DNA from: Idiomarina rhizosphaerae
GTDB taxonomy: Bacteria; Pseudomonadota; Gammaproteobacteria; Enterobacterales; Alteromonadaceae
NCBI RefSeq assembly: GCF_024159085.1
Contig: NZ_JAMZDE010000007.1
Span: forward strand, 62,001-126,000
Direction of reading: 5' to 3'
Length of the DNA stretch: 64,000 bases
Below the pieces are notes generated by a model. That model did not search any database, was not told where the DNA came from, and saw only the letters and a list, made by a program, of their open reading frames with translations. Positions 54,905 through 63,130 of the stretch are shown here, piece after piece. Position 1 is the first letter of the stretch. Every line of letters starts with the position of its first letter. The position numbers and the translations under genes were made by a program.

Positions 54905-55231
54905 TTAAGCGTTTGGTGGGGGAACCGGCGGTTGATGGGCTAAACCCTTATCAAAAATTACGGCGGTAGGTTGAGCTTCGGTAATAATGGGACAAGCAGA
55001 GACACTAATGCCATAACCAGTAATGCAACTCACGTGCGCATGAAACTGGTGGTCGTGCCCCTGCTCAAGATCTAAAGATGAAGAATTCGGGCTATGTTCC
55101 AAACCATGGTTGACATCAAAAACAACATCCACACTGCTGTGGCTTGCGTCTTCCATATGGCCAACCACAGACGCACAGGTAAAAAAGCTGTGTATCAGGA
55201 TGACTGTAATGAGTAACCATGGGATTTTCAT
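54905..55231 (-). CDS. Small His-rich exported protein (CzcI-like)
   Basis: This 108-residue protein has a signal peptide (MKIPWLLITVILIHSFFTCA) and many metal-binding residues: His in GHMEDASHSS, NHGLEH, GHDHQFHAHVSC, and several Cys. It ends in a proline-rich HQPPVPPPNA. Small exported His-rich proteins named CzcI precede czcCBA in Cupriavidus; this one is alike in place and style, so a metal-sensing or buffering role is inferred. ATG 55231 is preferred over a TTG 30 bp upstream. Confidence 0.75.
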   Translation of the reverse strand: MKIPWLLITVILIHSFFTCASVVGHMEDASHSSVDVVFDVNHGLEHSPNSSSLDLEQGHDHQFHAHVSCITGYGISVSACPIITEAQPTAVIFDKGLAHQPPVPPPNA

Positions 55232-55290
55232 GCCCGCTACTTTATCGAACTTAAGCCGCAAACGCTAGCGCAGAACAAAGAAGCTATAAG

Positions 55291-57261
55291 CTACTTTGCG
55301 TTCTGCGTGCCAGTAGAATTCAAGTCAATATCTACGTCATAGTCGATAAATTTAGCCTCCCCCATATACCAAACTTCAAAGGTTTCGGGCTCGCCATAAA
55401 AATAGTAAACATCTACCGGTGGCTTGTTCCGACCATGAGCATACACAAAAGACTGCCTCGTTATTTCCTTTAGGTATCCCCTGCTGTCCTTAACAAAAAC
55501 CTCATTCCGACGACGCTCTTGTTCATACGCTTTTCTTTTTATCGTTTCGCGCGGCTCAAACTCTGCATAATCAATAATTAACCGATTTCCTTTCAGGCTG
55601 ACACCTGGCGGCAGTTCGTCTTTAGCATAACTTTCTTTCGTCAGATTAGGTGCAATAAGCACCGGAAGCGCAGCTTTAAAGCGAGCAGGTTTAGTTGTGA
55701 ACCTTTTTGGATAATAATCAATACTGTGCGCTTTAAAGTCATAAGCAAATTCAATGCTCTCTAAGTCCGTGTTTTCGAGGTTCCCACTTTTCTTTAACTC
55801 AACTTCAGCGGCATCCTGCACTGGCTCATTATTTTCATCAAAGAACTTATGACCGGCCATTGCAGATGCCGCGACCCGGTAGCCACTTTCAATAAACACA
55901 TCGCTTTGTACATTGGGGTAAAACCACCTTATAACTCCCGGGGTTTCAACATCCTGTCTTTTCGGGTCGTCGAACTCATATCCCCGGAAATGTAGTAATG
56001 TCATTAAATCTGAAATTTCTTGTGCATTTAACTCGGTACGTGATGCTGTAACAGGCAGACGATCATTGTAAACCGGAGCTGTTAGCTCAATCTCTGGTAT
56101 ATCACCCAGGCTAATCTCGTAAGTCCGGGAATATGGCATATCAAGCACAGGAAGATCTAACTCACGTTCCAATTTTTTACTTTCTTCACCGTACACTAAT
56201 AGCGTTAACAATCCTTTGTCTACTTGTCCGTTAAAGGCCCTGCCTAAGTAAATTTTACCGGCGCGCGCCTCTTTACTGTCTTTTTGCCAGGCCTCAAAAT
56301 CCTTTTTCACAGCTTCTAAATCGATATTTCCCTGTTTAGCCTTTGCTATTACCTCTTCCAGCAAGTCGTTTTCCTGATAAACCTCAGACATAGGCCGACG
56401 TCGCGTTGACCGCCAGGCAAGGTAATCACCATTGGCTGTAACGGCCTCAGCAAGAACATCTTCATTTCCGAACAATTTAGAAGGGTCGGTGCCGTCTTCA
56501 GTACTAATTTCAACTACGTAATAGTCTTCTCCAAACTCCAGCACGTTAATTAAAAAGCCGTCCCGCTCCAGAGTTTCGCCAACATCTTCAGCGTCGAGTT
56601 CAAATGTAATCATCTGCTCTGGCAATTCTGCATAAAACTCTCCTTTTACAGCAACTGGTCTGGGAGACTTCTCATCGCGTGCATCGGTGAAACAAAATTC
56701 TTCACGCGTATCGACAATATCGCCCAATGCCTGCCTATTATTTGCCATATCAGGAAAGCTTGCATATTCAGGGAAGTCCAGGGTATCACCGTTGTCCAAA
56801 ACCAACTTGGTGTATGTCAGGCCGTAACGAAACGGAAACTCAAAGCCTGGCTTCAGAGTAAAACCCTGTTCGTTTGAATATTGCATGCAAGAGAGGTGTT
56901 TCCAACTGTTTACCGCTACCAGGCTCTGCAAGTACGCTTCAGTCATCGAGTTTGAGTCACTGTATTGATTAAAGTGGAAGAGCTCTGGCTGAGCGTATTC
57001 AACTTTTTCTATTCCGGCATAAAAGACAAAAACGTCCATCATCCATTGGAAGTTAGACATTTCCTGACCGTACAATGCACGTCCGAGCTCTTCGTCCTCC
57101 AGCCCTTTTAATATTTCGAAACGGGCGTCGTGAAGTTCATCGCGTTGCTGAATTTGCTCATACACAGTTCGACCCTCCTGCTTAGCTTCCTTGCTTTCTG
57201 CACAACCCGCGCTCAGCATTGCGCTAACGACGGCAACACCCAAAACTTTGTATATATTCAC
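55291..57261 (-). CDS. Large lipoprotein of unknown function
   Basis: I do not recognise this 656-residue protein. The start is GTG behind TAGGGAA. The signal peptide ends in the lipobox LSAGC (Cys19), so it should be membrane-anchored. The body is polar, acidic and rich in Tyr/Phe/Glu, with no repeats or membrane spans. Several duplicated-looking segments deal with aromatic-charged patterns (GEDYYVVEIS; VDVYYFYGEPETFEVWYMG). It is the last gene of a four-gene minus-strand run of unknown proteins. An immunity, cell-surface or sensing role cannot be told apart. Confidence 0.82.
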   Translation of the reverse strand: MNIYKVLGVAVVSAMLSAGCAESKEAKQEGRTVYEQIQQRDELHDARFEILKGLEDEELGRALYGQEMSNFQWMMDVFVFYAGIEKVEYAQPELFHFNQYSDSNSMTEAYLQSLVAVNSWKHLSCMQYSNEQGFTLKPGFEFPFRYGLTYTKLVLDNGDTLDFPEYASFPDMANNRQALGDIVDTREEFCFTDARDEKSPRPVAVKGEFYAELPEQMITFELDAEDVGETLERDGFLINVLEFGEDYYVVEISTEDGTDPSKLFGNEDVLAEAVTANGDYLAWRSTRRRPMSEVYQENDLLEEVIAKAKQGNIDLEAVKKDFEAWQKDSKEARAGKIYLGRAFNGQVDKGLLTLLVYGEESKKLERELDLPVLDMPYSRTYEISLGDIPEIELTAPVYNDRLPVTASRTELNAQEISDLMTLLHFRGYEFDDPKRQDVETPGVIRWFYPNVQSDVFIESGYRVAASAMAGHKFFDENNEPVQDAAEVELKKSGNLENTDLESIEFAYDFKAHSIDYYPKRFTTKPARFKAALPVLIAPNLTKESYAKDELPPGVSLKGNRLIIDYAEFEPRETIKRKAYEQERRRNEVFVKDSRGYLKEITRQSFVYAHGRNKPPVDVYYFYGEPETFEVWYMGEAKFIDYDVDIDLNSTGTQNAK

Positions 57262-57293
57262 TGTTTCCCTACCTATTTAAGTTATATCGTCAA

Positions 57294-57548
57294 TCAGCCC
57301 TGTGAGAGTTCACTTCCAAACCGAGTTTGCAGTTTTAACAATAAATCGTCTGCGCCTGTCAGTTCCCACTCAAACCAGTTATTCCATTCCAGCAACAACT
57401 TATGCTCGTATAAAACCAGTTCATACCGGTCATAATCGATGCCTTTATCAAAAGCTAGCGGGCTGTACTGAGATTTTATCTTCCAGCCTTCAGAGCGAAG
57501 GGTTTCAAGGAGTTCATTCCCTTTACTGGTAGTGAATTGAATTTTCAT
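57294..57548 (-). CDS. Small protein of unknown function in the unknown operon
   Basis: This 84-residue soluble protein starts MKIQFTTSKGNELLETLRSE. It contains YELVLYEHKLLLEWNNWFEW and ends ADDLLLKLQTRFGSELSQG. It is aromatic-rich and alpha/beta in look. No motif was recognised. Its start overlaps the end of the upstream ORF by 26 bp; an in-frame TTG 12 bp earlier is possible. Small proteins of this style are frequent among polymorphic-toxin immunity proteins, which is only a hint. Confidence 0.7.
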   Translation of the reverse strand: MKIQFTTSKGNELLETLRSEGWKIKSQYSPLAFDKGIDYDRYELVLYEHKLLLEWNNWFEWELTGADDLLLKLQTRFGSELSQG

Positions 57549-57999
57549 CAAGCTGACCAAGCTCCCAGCCTACAAATTTAACGCCAAGCCCATGTTCTTG
57601 TTCCCACTTAGACCAGAACCCCATACCGAATTCACCGGGCCCTTCAGAGTCCTGAATAAACAGTGTCTGATATATCAGTAATGGAGCTAATTCACGTATA
57701 TCGCTAATTACCGGAGCCAGCTCATCGGGGTTTTCACCCCAACTCCCAACGGCCCGGCGATAACTGAATAATGACGCGCGATATTCTGCGTAAATAGCCT
57801 CGGCAACAACCGAATGAATAGCCTCTGAATTGTTTAAATAGCCGTTTAAGGTTTCAAGCTGAATTGGGCTCGGCGAACTTCCTTTCTGAATAAAGCAAAC
57901 TTCCACCTTTGTGGTAACTCCGAGAAAAGACAGATTTAACTCGCCTATCAAAAGGTCGTCTTCTCTTTTAAGGTTTTCATTCCAAGCCACTAAGTCCAT
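57523..57999 (-). CDS. DUF6985-like protein
   Basis: This 158-residue soluble protein resembles, by eye, the DUF6985 family often seen in toxin-immunity neighbourhoods. It shows a beta start (ELNLSFLGVTTKVEVCF), the PSPIQLETLNGYLNNSE segment and AEAIYAEYRASLF. The later part (GMGFWSKWEQEHGLGVKFVG) ends in a beta strand. It lies 9 bp after the 236-residue gene and overlaps the next by 26 bp. No toxin gene is visible nearby. Confidence 0.72.
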   Translation of the reverse strand: MDLVAWNENLKREDDLLIGELNLSFLGVTTKVEVCFIQKGSSPSPIQLETLNGYLNNSEAIHSVVAEAIYAEYRASLFSYRRAVGSWGENPDELAPVISDIRELAPLLIYQTLFIQDSEGPGEFGMGFWSKWEQEHGLGVKFVGWELGQLDENSIHYQ

Positions 58000-58008
58000 T
58001 GTCGAGCG

Positions 58009-58719
58009 CTACCCTTTAATTTGAAACCACCAGGACAAATACGGATATTCTTCTAAAGCTTCCGGTGGCGGTTGCTGTAAAAAGCCATGCCCCGGGTCAA
58101 GATCAAGCGCCCCGGTTTCCTGAACAATGTCTCTAATTGCATTAATGGATGCATCCGACTTAGCCTCTTCCAGCTGCGCCTCCTCGTTAAAAGACCATAA
58201 ATATAAGCCTAATGCCGAATACCACAGGCTGATTAATTCAGGGTTATTCTGCTCTTTTGCCTCAACAATGACTTCTTTTGCCATATCCTGAATAGCCATT
58301 TCCACCGGCGGCAATGCATCGTCGCCCGTCAGCAAGCCGGCTTCGACAAACTTCTGCCAGAGCGGTGAGCCAGCATCGCAATATAGGTAAGGTGGTTCAA
58401 TGTAACCGACAGTAGGGTTCGTCTCGCCGTTCCACTTTTCTTCAGGGTGAAGTCCAACAAAAGTAAACTCGCGGACGCTATCGAAAAAGGCTTTATGCGC
58501 GGCGTAGTCAGGGTGTTGAGTGAGTTTAAATTGGTAAACAAAGTTGTGTTTCAACAAAGTGTCAATAACACGAAGATGAGTGAAACCAGTATCCCAACAT
58601 TCCTGAAATTGATAGAGGTTCCAGAACAGCGAGCGCAGTTCCTGGCTCGTCTTTGTGTTCGACTGAGCCAGACAGTTAACCGACGACTCAACAAGGTCTT
58701 CAAACTCGTGCATCGACAT
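58009..58719 (-). CDS. Protein of unknown function, first gene of the unknown operon
   Basis: This 236-residue soluble protein starts MSMHEFEDLVESSVNC and ends EEYPYLSWWFQIKG. No signal peptide or membrane helix is seen, and no family was recognised. The middle part is helical (VEMAIQDMAKEVIVEAKEQN). ATG 58719 follows AAGGA. It heads a tight run with three downstream unknown genes, gaps 9 bp, overlap, and 32 bp. Confidence 0.75.
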   Translation of the reverse strand: MSMHEFEDLVESSVNCLAQSNTKTSQELRSLFWNLYQFQECWDTGFTHLRVIDTLLKHNFVYQFKLTQHPDYAAHKAFFDSVREFTFVGLHPEEKWNGETNPTVGYIEPPYLYCDAGSPLWQKFVEAGLLTGDDALPPVEMAIQDMAKEVIVEAKEQNNPELISLWYSALGLYLWSFNEEAQLEEAKSDASINAIRDIVQETGALDLDPGHGFLQQPPPEALEEYPYLSWWFQIKG

Positions 58720-58874
58720 GGGACATTTCCTTATTAGTAATAGCGCGGATCTTCACAATACAGCTAACGGAAGAAAACTTACTATGCACCTTCCATTGGC
58801 ACCGTGTTGTCATTTTGTAAACTGAGTTTACCCAACTTAATACCCAGCTCCAATACGGGTGCCGACACCTTTAC

Positions 58875-58896
58875 AGAAACTTAACCCTAAGTTTCT
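58875..58896. terminator. Inverted repeat after the SecD-head-like gene
   Basis: AGAAACTTA and TAAGTTTCT form a perfect 9-bp repeat over ACCC, 20-41 bp past the stop of the minus-strand gene at 58916. The T-run is weak (GTAAAGG follows on that strand), so its role as terminator is uncertain. Confidence 0.4.
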
Positions 58897-58915
58897 ACAT
58901 AACTGCCTGGAGGAA

Positions 58916-59335
58916 CTAACGTATGCGACGAGCGCCCTCGTCCATTCCTGTCACTCTAAACTTCTTTCCAAGAGGAGCTCTGACAACGGGGCTTGATATC
59001 AATTCATCACCACAATAAATCAGCATACTTAAACCAATATGGTCAGCACTTGCAGCTTCCCATTTAGCAAGAGCGTGATCAGCCACTTCTATTGTCCATT
59101 GAACCGTATTATTGTCGGTAGTTGCATTTAACGAACTAAGGTCAGAACGCTCTAACAGTATGGTATCCGGAGCTCTCTCACTCTTTGCTGGTAAATATAA
59201 GTTAAAATCACAGTGCTTTTCTTTGTGCTCTATCTTTTTTTGTTCTGCTCTATCCTCTGCGACCGCAGTATCGTCCGCATACGTGAAGCTAGTTACCAAC
59301 ACAGCAAGAATCAGAGGGTATTTAAAGTCGGCCAA
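58916..59335 (-). CDS. Small exported protein resembling the SecD periplasmic head
   Basis: This 139-residue protein has a signal peptide (residues 1-20, ending SFTYA) and a single domain whose last 60 residues resemble the SecDF P1 head subdomain: WEAASADHIGLSMLIYCGDE, then ISSPVVRAP and FRVTGMDEGARRI. It has no membrane helices and so is not a translocase subunit. The start is TTG at 59335, supported by AGGAG six bases upstream. It follows the HAD phosphatase gene by 9 bp on the same strand. Function is unknown. Confidence 0.75.
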   Translation of the reverse strand: MADFKYPLILAVLVTSFTYADDTAVAEDRAEQKKIEHKEKHCDFNLYLPAKSERAPDTILLERSDLSSLNATTDNNTVQWTIEVADHALAKWEAASADHIGLSMLIYCGDELISSPVVRAPLGKKFRVTGMDEGARRIR

Positions 59336-59344
59336 GTTTTGCTC

Positions 59345-59959
59345 CTATTTTATATGCAATTTAGCAGAGGATATACGCTGCCACCTAAAGTACTTTTCAT
59401 GCGCTAATGCCAACATGGGTACGTCTTCTTCGGTATCACCATAGGCAAATATAGTTTCAAACGCGGACAAATCGAGGGTGCTTTTAATCGCTTTTACCTT
59501 ATTATCCAGACTGCAGTCTCCGGAGACATAACGCCCTGTCAACTTATTGTTTTTAAGCTCCAGTTCACTGCATATGAACTTAATACCCAGAGCCTTACAC
59601 CAAAAAGATAAATATGAATTTAACGATGCTGACACCACATAAATTTCGTCGCCACGCTCTTTATGCCATTTAATTTTTGCAAGCGCTTCTTCTCTCATAA
59701 CACTCGGGAGGTAGTGCGTAGCAAATTCTTTCGCTGACTTTAAAACTTCAGGCTCACGACGATTCCAGAATACAATTCTGGATAACGCAGGCCTCGTTCG
59801 TGAGGCTTTTAAAAGCCCCAGTTTATAAAGAATAATAATTGGTGAGGCTAAAATCAGAGTTGCTATAACGCGGTGCTTAGGGGTTGCGTAAAACAGGAAC
59901 TTTGTGTAGGTGTCCTGGTTAGTTATTGTGCCGTCAAAGTCAAAGAGGGCTAAGTTCAT
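59345..59959 (-). CDS. HAD-IB family phosphatase
   Basis: This 204-residue phosphohydrolase has motif I DFDGTITNQDT at residues 7-17 (Asp nucleophile), motif II in YVVSASLNSYLSFW and the later Lys in LDNKVKAIK. Motif III is AYGDTEEDVPMLA. The layout is like SerB and related HAD-IB enzymes, but the short cap (about residues 20-80) contains a hydrophobic segment (VIATLILASPIIILYKLGLL) that suggests membrane association. This feature recurs in HAD-IB proteins tied to lipid metabolism. The substrate is unknown. Confidence 0.88.
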   Translation of the reverse strand: MNLALFDFDGTITNQDTYTKFLFYATPKHRVIATLILASPIIILYKLGLLKASRTRPALSRIVFWNRREPEVLKSAKEFATHYLPSVMREEALAKIKWHKERGDEIYVVSASLNSYLSFWCKALGIKFICSELELKNNKLTGRYVSGDCSLDNKVKAIKSTLDLSAFETIFAYGDTEEDVPMLALAHEKYFRWQRISSAKLHIK

Positions 59960-60068
59960 TGAGTTAGGCTATCCCGAATCCACTTTCATCAATCAATTTT
60001 TTGCAAGTTTGGCTCTAAAGCGTTGTCACGATAATCTAAATACCGTTGAAGCAATCACCGCGCAGTTA

Positions 60069-60287
60069 TTATTCGAAGGCTTCATCTAGACTCAGCTCTT
60101 TGCTGCTTAGAGTCTTTTCAGACAACTTGACCAACTTAAGTAAAGCCATGATTTCCTGCTGAAACTCGTAATCAGAATATGATTGCACCATATAGGCGGG
60201 CTTACCTTTTTTAGTTACCAGTAAGTCTTCTTCTAGCTCAAGCGAGTTAGCATGCTCTTTTAAATAGGTAACCGTTTCCGTTTTCAT
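60069..60287 (-). CDS. Phd/YefM-type antitoxin-like protein, no toxin nearby
   Basis: This 72-residue protein starts MKTETVTYLKEHANSLELEE and has LLVTKKGKPAYMVQSYSDYE, the antitoxin N-terminal DNA-binding fold of the Phd/YefM family. The C-terminal helix (LSSKELSLDEAFE) would grip a RelE or Doc-type toxin. No toxin ORF follows in the next 109 bp; the next gene is a phosphatase. It may be an orphan antitoxin or regulator. ATG 60287 is preferred over a TTG two codons earlier. Confidence 0.78.
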   Translation of the reverse strand: MKTETVTYLKEHANSLELEEDLLVTKKGKPAYMVQSYSDYEFQQEIMALLKLVKLSEKTLSSKELSLDEAFE

Positions 60288-60346
60288 AACCAACCTTAAA
60301 AGGCTTTTTCAAGACTGTTTCAACTGTAGCAGGTTACGAATTAACC

Positions 60347-60712
60347 TCAAACCCAAACATTGTTCTTCGCCTTAAGCTCACCACCGGCTTCACCTGTATT
60401 GATAACGCCACTTGGTTCAATCAGGAGTACCTGGCATTCGCTCTCGGCAAAGGGTTTATGCTCTACACCTTTAGGCACCACATACATTTCGCCTTCCGCT
60501 AGCTGCACAACGCTATCTCTGAACTCAATACCCATTTTTCCCTTGAGTACCAGAAAAACTTCATCAGTATCTTTATGATCGTGCCAGACAAACTCACCCT
60601 GAATTTTAACGACCTTAATTTGATAGTCGTTCATTTCAGCAACCACCCGCGGCGACCAGTGTTCAGAAAACTTACTCAATTTTTCGGCAAAATTAATGAC
60701 CTTTGATGACAT
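60347..60712 (-). CDS. Cupin domain protein
   Basis: This 121-residue single-domain cupin has motif 1 in [20 protein letters not shown] (two His and a Glu) and motif 2 in [15 protein letters not shown] (His). The metal site therefore looks complete. The role is unknown; small cupins of this kind are often linked to sugar or mannose-type enzymes or act as metal sensors. Its ATG follows AAAAGGGAA. Confidence 0.88.
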   Translation of the reverse strand: MSSKVINFAEKLSKFSEHWSPRVVAEMNDYQIKVVKIQGEFVWHDHKDTDEVFLVLKGKMGIEFRDSVVQLAEGEMYVVPKGVEHKPFAESECQVLLIEPSGVINTGEAGGELKAKNNVWV

Positions 60713-60908
60713 TGATGTTCCCTTTTTTTGGCTGTTCCATAGCTACTCAGCTTCAATTGCAACAAGCACACTATCGATTACGCGGTCTGGATCGGCTTAT
60801 GGGTTGGCCGCTACTGAACACTGCATGCAATGCTCAATCTTTTCAGCAATACCTTTCCTACCTCAGGCCAAAACGCAATTATACGTACGGCGTTTTTCTA
60901 ACTGAGTC
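60713..60908. other. Intergenic region without a supported gene
   Basis: This 196-bp space between the cupin start and the TonB receptor stop has a plus-strand frame (60703-60912) encoding LQLQQAHYRLRGLDRLMGWP and further helical-looking sequence. It has no ribosome site and overlaps the receptor's stop, so I do not call it a gene. A decayed fragment is possible. No terminator hairpin was found. Confidence 0.4.
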
Positions 60909-63026
60909 TTAAAACCTATATTTTAATCCAACTTGATAATTAATCGGTGCGCCAGGCATTGTCCAGAGTGCAGAATAAGAGCTCTCGTAATAATGTTCGT
61001 CGAACAGGTTATCAATATTAACTTTTAACGAAAGATCATCGCTCAACGCTATATCGCTAAAGAAACGAACCAAGCTATACGATGGTAAAATATAATTCGG
61101 ATCGATAGTTTCGCCAAGCCTGTCACCGACGTAATTTGCACTTACACCGACTAACGCCTGGCGTCCGAATACTGACAAGTCATGCTGCAGGGTAATATTC
61201 GCAGTATTTTTTGCGATATTAATTAAACGACTTCCCGCTTCAATCTGAACGCCCCAATCGCTATTTACTACATCATTTTTAGTGTACGCATCGGTATAAG
61301 CATAAGCCAGGGACAAACTTGTATCTTTACTAAGGTTCGCAAGTAAATCCAGCTCGACACCTTTACTCTCTGCCTCGCCTAATGGCGCCGAAAAACCAAC
61401 ATGTTCCATATCTGTTGTCAAAATATTACTTTTTTGCGCTTTGAAAAAGGCGAGTGTACCGGTAAATGAACTCTTTAACGCAGACCATTTAACACCCACT
61501 TCGTACGATTTACTCTGTTCGGGGTCAAACGCTTCATTGTTGTAGCTAATACCTGAGTTCGGTCTAAAGCCTTCAGAGTAACTGGCATATAGATTAATTG
61601 AATCGTTTGCATTATAAACGATACCGAATCTCGGGCTCGTTGCTGTTTGCTCCTGTTTCGTAATACTACCTGTCAAATTATTACTGACATCTTGAGAAAA
61701 TTTATCAATACGAATTCCAAACAGAGCTTTCCAATCTTTGTTGAGGTCGACTTGATCTTGAACGTAAGCGCCTACCGATTGCTGTTTATCGGTTTCATTT
61801 CGAAGCGGAGACATATCCGGAGCCTGTTGCCCATATTCAGGGTTAAATAAATTAATTGAATATGTTGTATCATTTTCACCGAAAGCCGTACGCCATCTGT
61901 TTTGTACTTTATCCAGTTGATAATCGTAAGCATCGACACCAACCAAAATATGATGCTTTAATTGCCCTGTCGTCAATTGACCACTTAGTTCTAGCCTTCC
62001 CGATAAGTCACTAGCGTCGAAGTCTCTATCAACCCGAAGGCGGGTAACGGTTTCACCATCAACGTAAAGCAGTTGTCTTCCGGCAGATAAATCGACTTCC
62101 GTGCCGAATCCTTCAAATGAAGACTCGCGAAAACTTAATCCAGCCTGAAGATCCCAGTTTTTGTTTAATTCATGCTGTAACACAAGCTGATGACCTAATG
62201 CTTCTATGGTCATATTACCGTCATCCGGCTCACCTAAAAAGCGTGATACCGGAACCGTATCGAAGTCATTATTTAAAACCACAACCCCACGATCAAACGG
62301 AGTATCCTGATCTAATATTTCAAGCTCATAACTAAGGCTGGTATTGTCATTAAATTGGTAAATAAATGAGGGTGATAAGTTGATATCTTTTGTTTTCACG
62401 GTATCACGAAAACTTCCGGCATCCTCATACGAACCATTTATTCTAAAAGCCGCATTCGAATTAATGGCATTGGTATAATCACCTTCCAGACGATATGTAT
62501 CGTAATTACCGCCCGAAACTTGCAAATAGCCGTACTCATAAAACTGCGGCTTCTTGGTAATAATATTAATAGTCCCTCCGGGCTCACTCCGGCCATATAA
62601 AGCGGACCCTGGACCTTTTAATACTTCAATACTTTGAATGTTGGCAGTATTTCTCCGGCCACTAAAACCGCGCCCGGCATTAAATCCATTGACAATGTAG
62701 CCTGAAGGAAGGTTTTCATCTCCAGCAAATCCACGAATCGCAAAACTGTCCCACATGCCACCAAAGTTATTTTGTCTAATCACACCACTAGTAAAATCCA
62801 GAGCATTCTGGAAATCGTTAATACCAGCGTCATTTAGCAGCTCACCAGAAACAATGCTAACTGCCTGAGGAGTTTGGTTAAGAGGAACATCACCACGATA
62901 TGGTTGTTTATGATGCACTACCTTAAGTGTTTCAATATCAGAAGAAACATCTTGCGCACTAACGTGAAATGCAAGTGAAATGGATGTAGCTAATAAAGTA
63001 CGACAAATTGCAGAACTCGTTTTCAT
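60909..63026 (-). CDS. TonB-dependent siderophore receptor
   Basis: This 705-residue outer-membrane receptor has a signal peptide (about residues 1-24, ending FHVSA), a likely TonB box (ETLKVV) and the plug domain (about residues 50-165; NQTPQAVSIVSGELLNDAGI, GSALYGRSEPGGTINIITKK). A 22-strand barrel follows, ending in the C-terminal YQVGLKYRF with terminal Phe. The overall form is that of ferric-siderophore receptors of the FhuE/FpvA group. A good Fur box lies 69 bp upstream. No siderophore synthesis or ABC importer genes accompany it here. Confidence 0.93.
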   Translation of the reverse strand: MKTSSAICRTLLATSISLAFHVSAQDVSSDIETLKVVHHKQPYRGDVPLNQTPQAVSIVSGELLNDAGINDFQNALDFTSGVIRQNNFGGMWDSFAIRGFAGDENLPSGYIVNGFNAGRGFSGRRNTANIQSIEVLKGPGSALYGRSEPGGTINIITKKPQFYEYGYLQVSGGNYDTYRLEGDYTNAINSNAAFRINGSYEDAGSFRDTVKTKDINLSPSFIYQFNDNTSLSYELEILDQDTPFDRGVVVLNNDFDTVPVSRFLGEPDDGNMTIEALGHQLVLQHELNKNWDLQAGLSFRESSFEGFGTEVDLSAGRQLLYVDGETVTRLRVDRDFDASDLSGRLELSGQLTTGQLKHHILVGVDAYDYQLDKVQNRWRTAFGENDTTYSINLFNPEYGQQAPDMSPLRNETDKQQSVGAYVQDQVDLNKDWKALFGIRIDKFSQDVSNNLTGSITKQEQTATSPRFGIVYNANDSINLYASYSEGFRPNSGISYNNEAFDPEQSKSYEVGVKWSALKSSFTGTLAFFKAQKSNILTTDMEHVGFSAPLGEAESKGVELDLLANLSKDTSLSLAYAYTDAYTKNDVVNSDWGVQIEAGSRLINIAKNTANITLQHDLSVFGRQALVGVSANYVGDRLGETIDPNYILPSYSLVRFFSDIALSDDLSLKVNIDNLFDEHYYESSYSALWTMPGAPINYQVGLKYRF

Positions 63027-63094
63027 GCGACCTTCTCTTTATTTATCCGCAACAAGATTTAAGAGCCGCATAAGATATCACACGAAAAGCTTAA

Positions 63095-63109
63095 TGAGAA
63101 TGATTTTCA
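63095..63109. promoter_or_regulatory. Fur box: Fur box upstream of the TonB-dependent receptor
   Basis: TGAGAATGATTTTCA matches the 7-1-7 Fur consensus TGATAATnATTATCA at 12 of 14 defined positions, with a perfect AAT-n-ATT core. It lies 69-83 bp upstream of the receptor start, within the promoter region, so iron repression is expected. Confidence 0.8.
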
Positions 63110-63130
63110 ATTCTAACCATTATATTGCCG

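Noticed and set aside
59960-60068. Possible toxin gene partner for the antitoxin-like protein
   Set aside because: Only a 21-codon frame after a stop is present, with no start or toxin motif.
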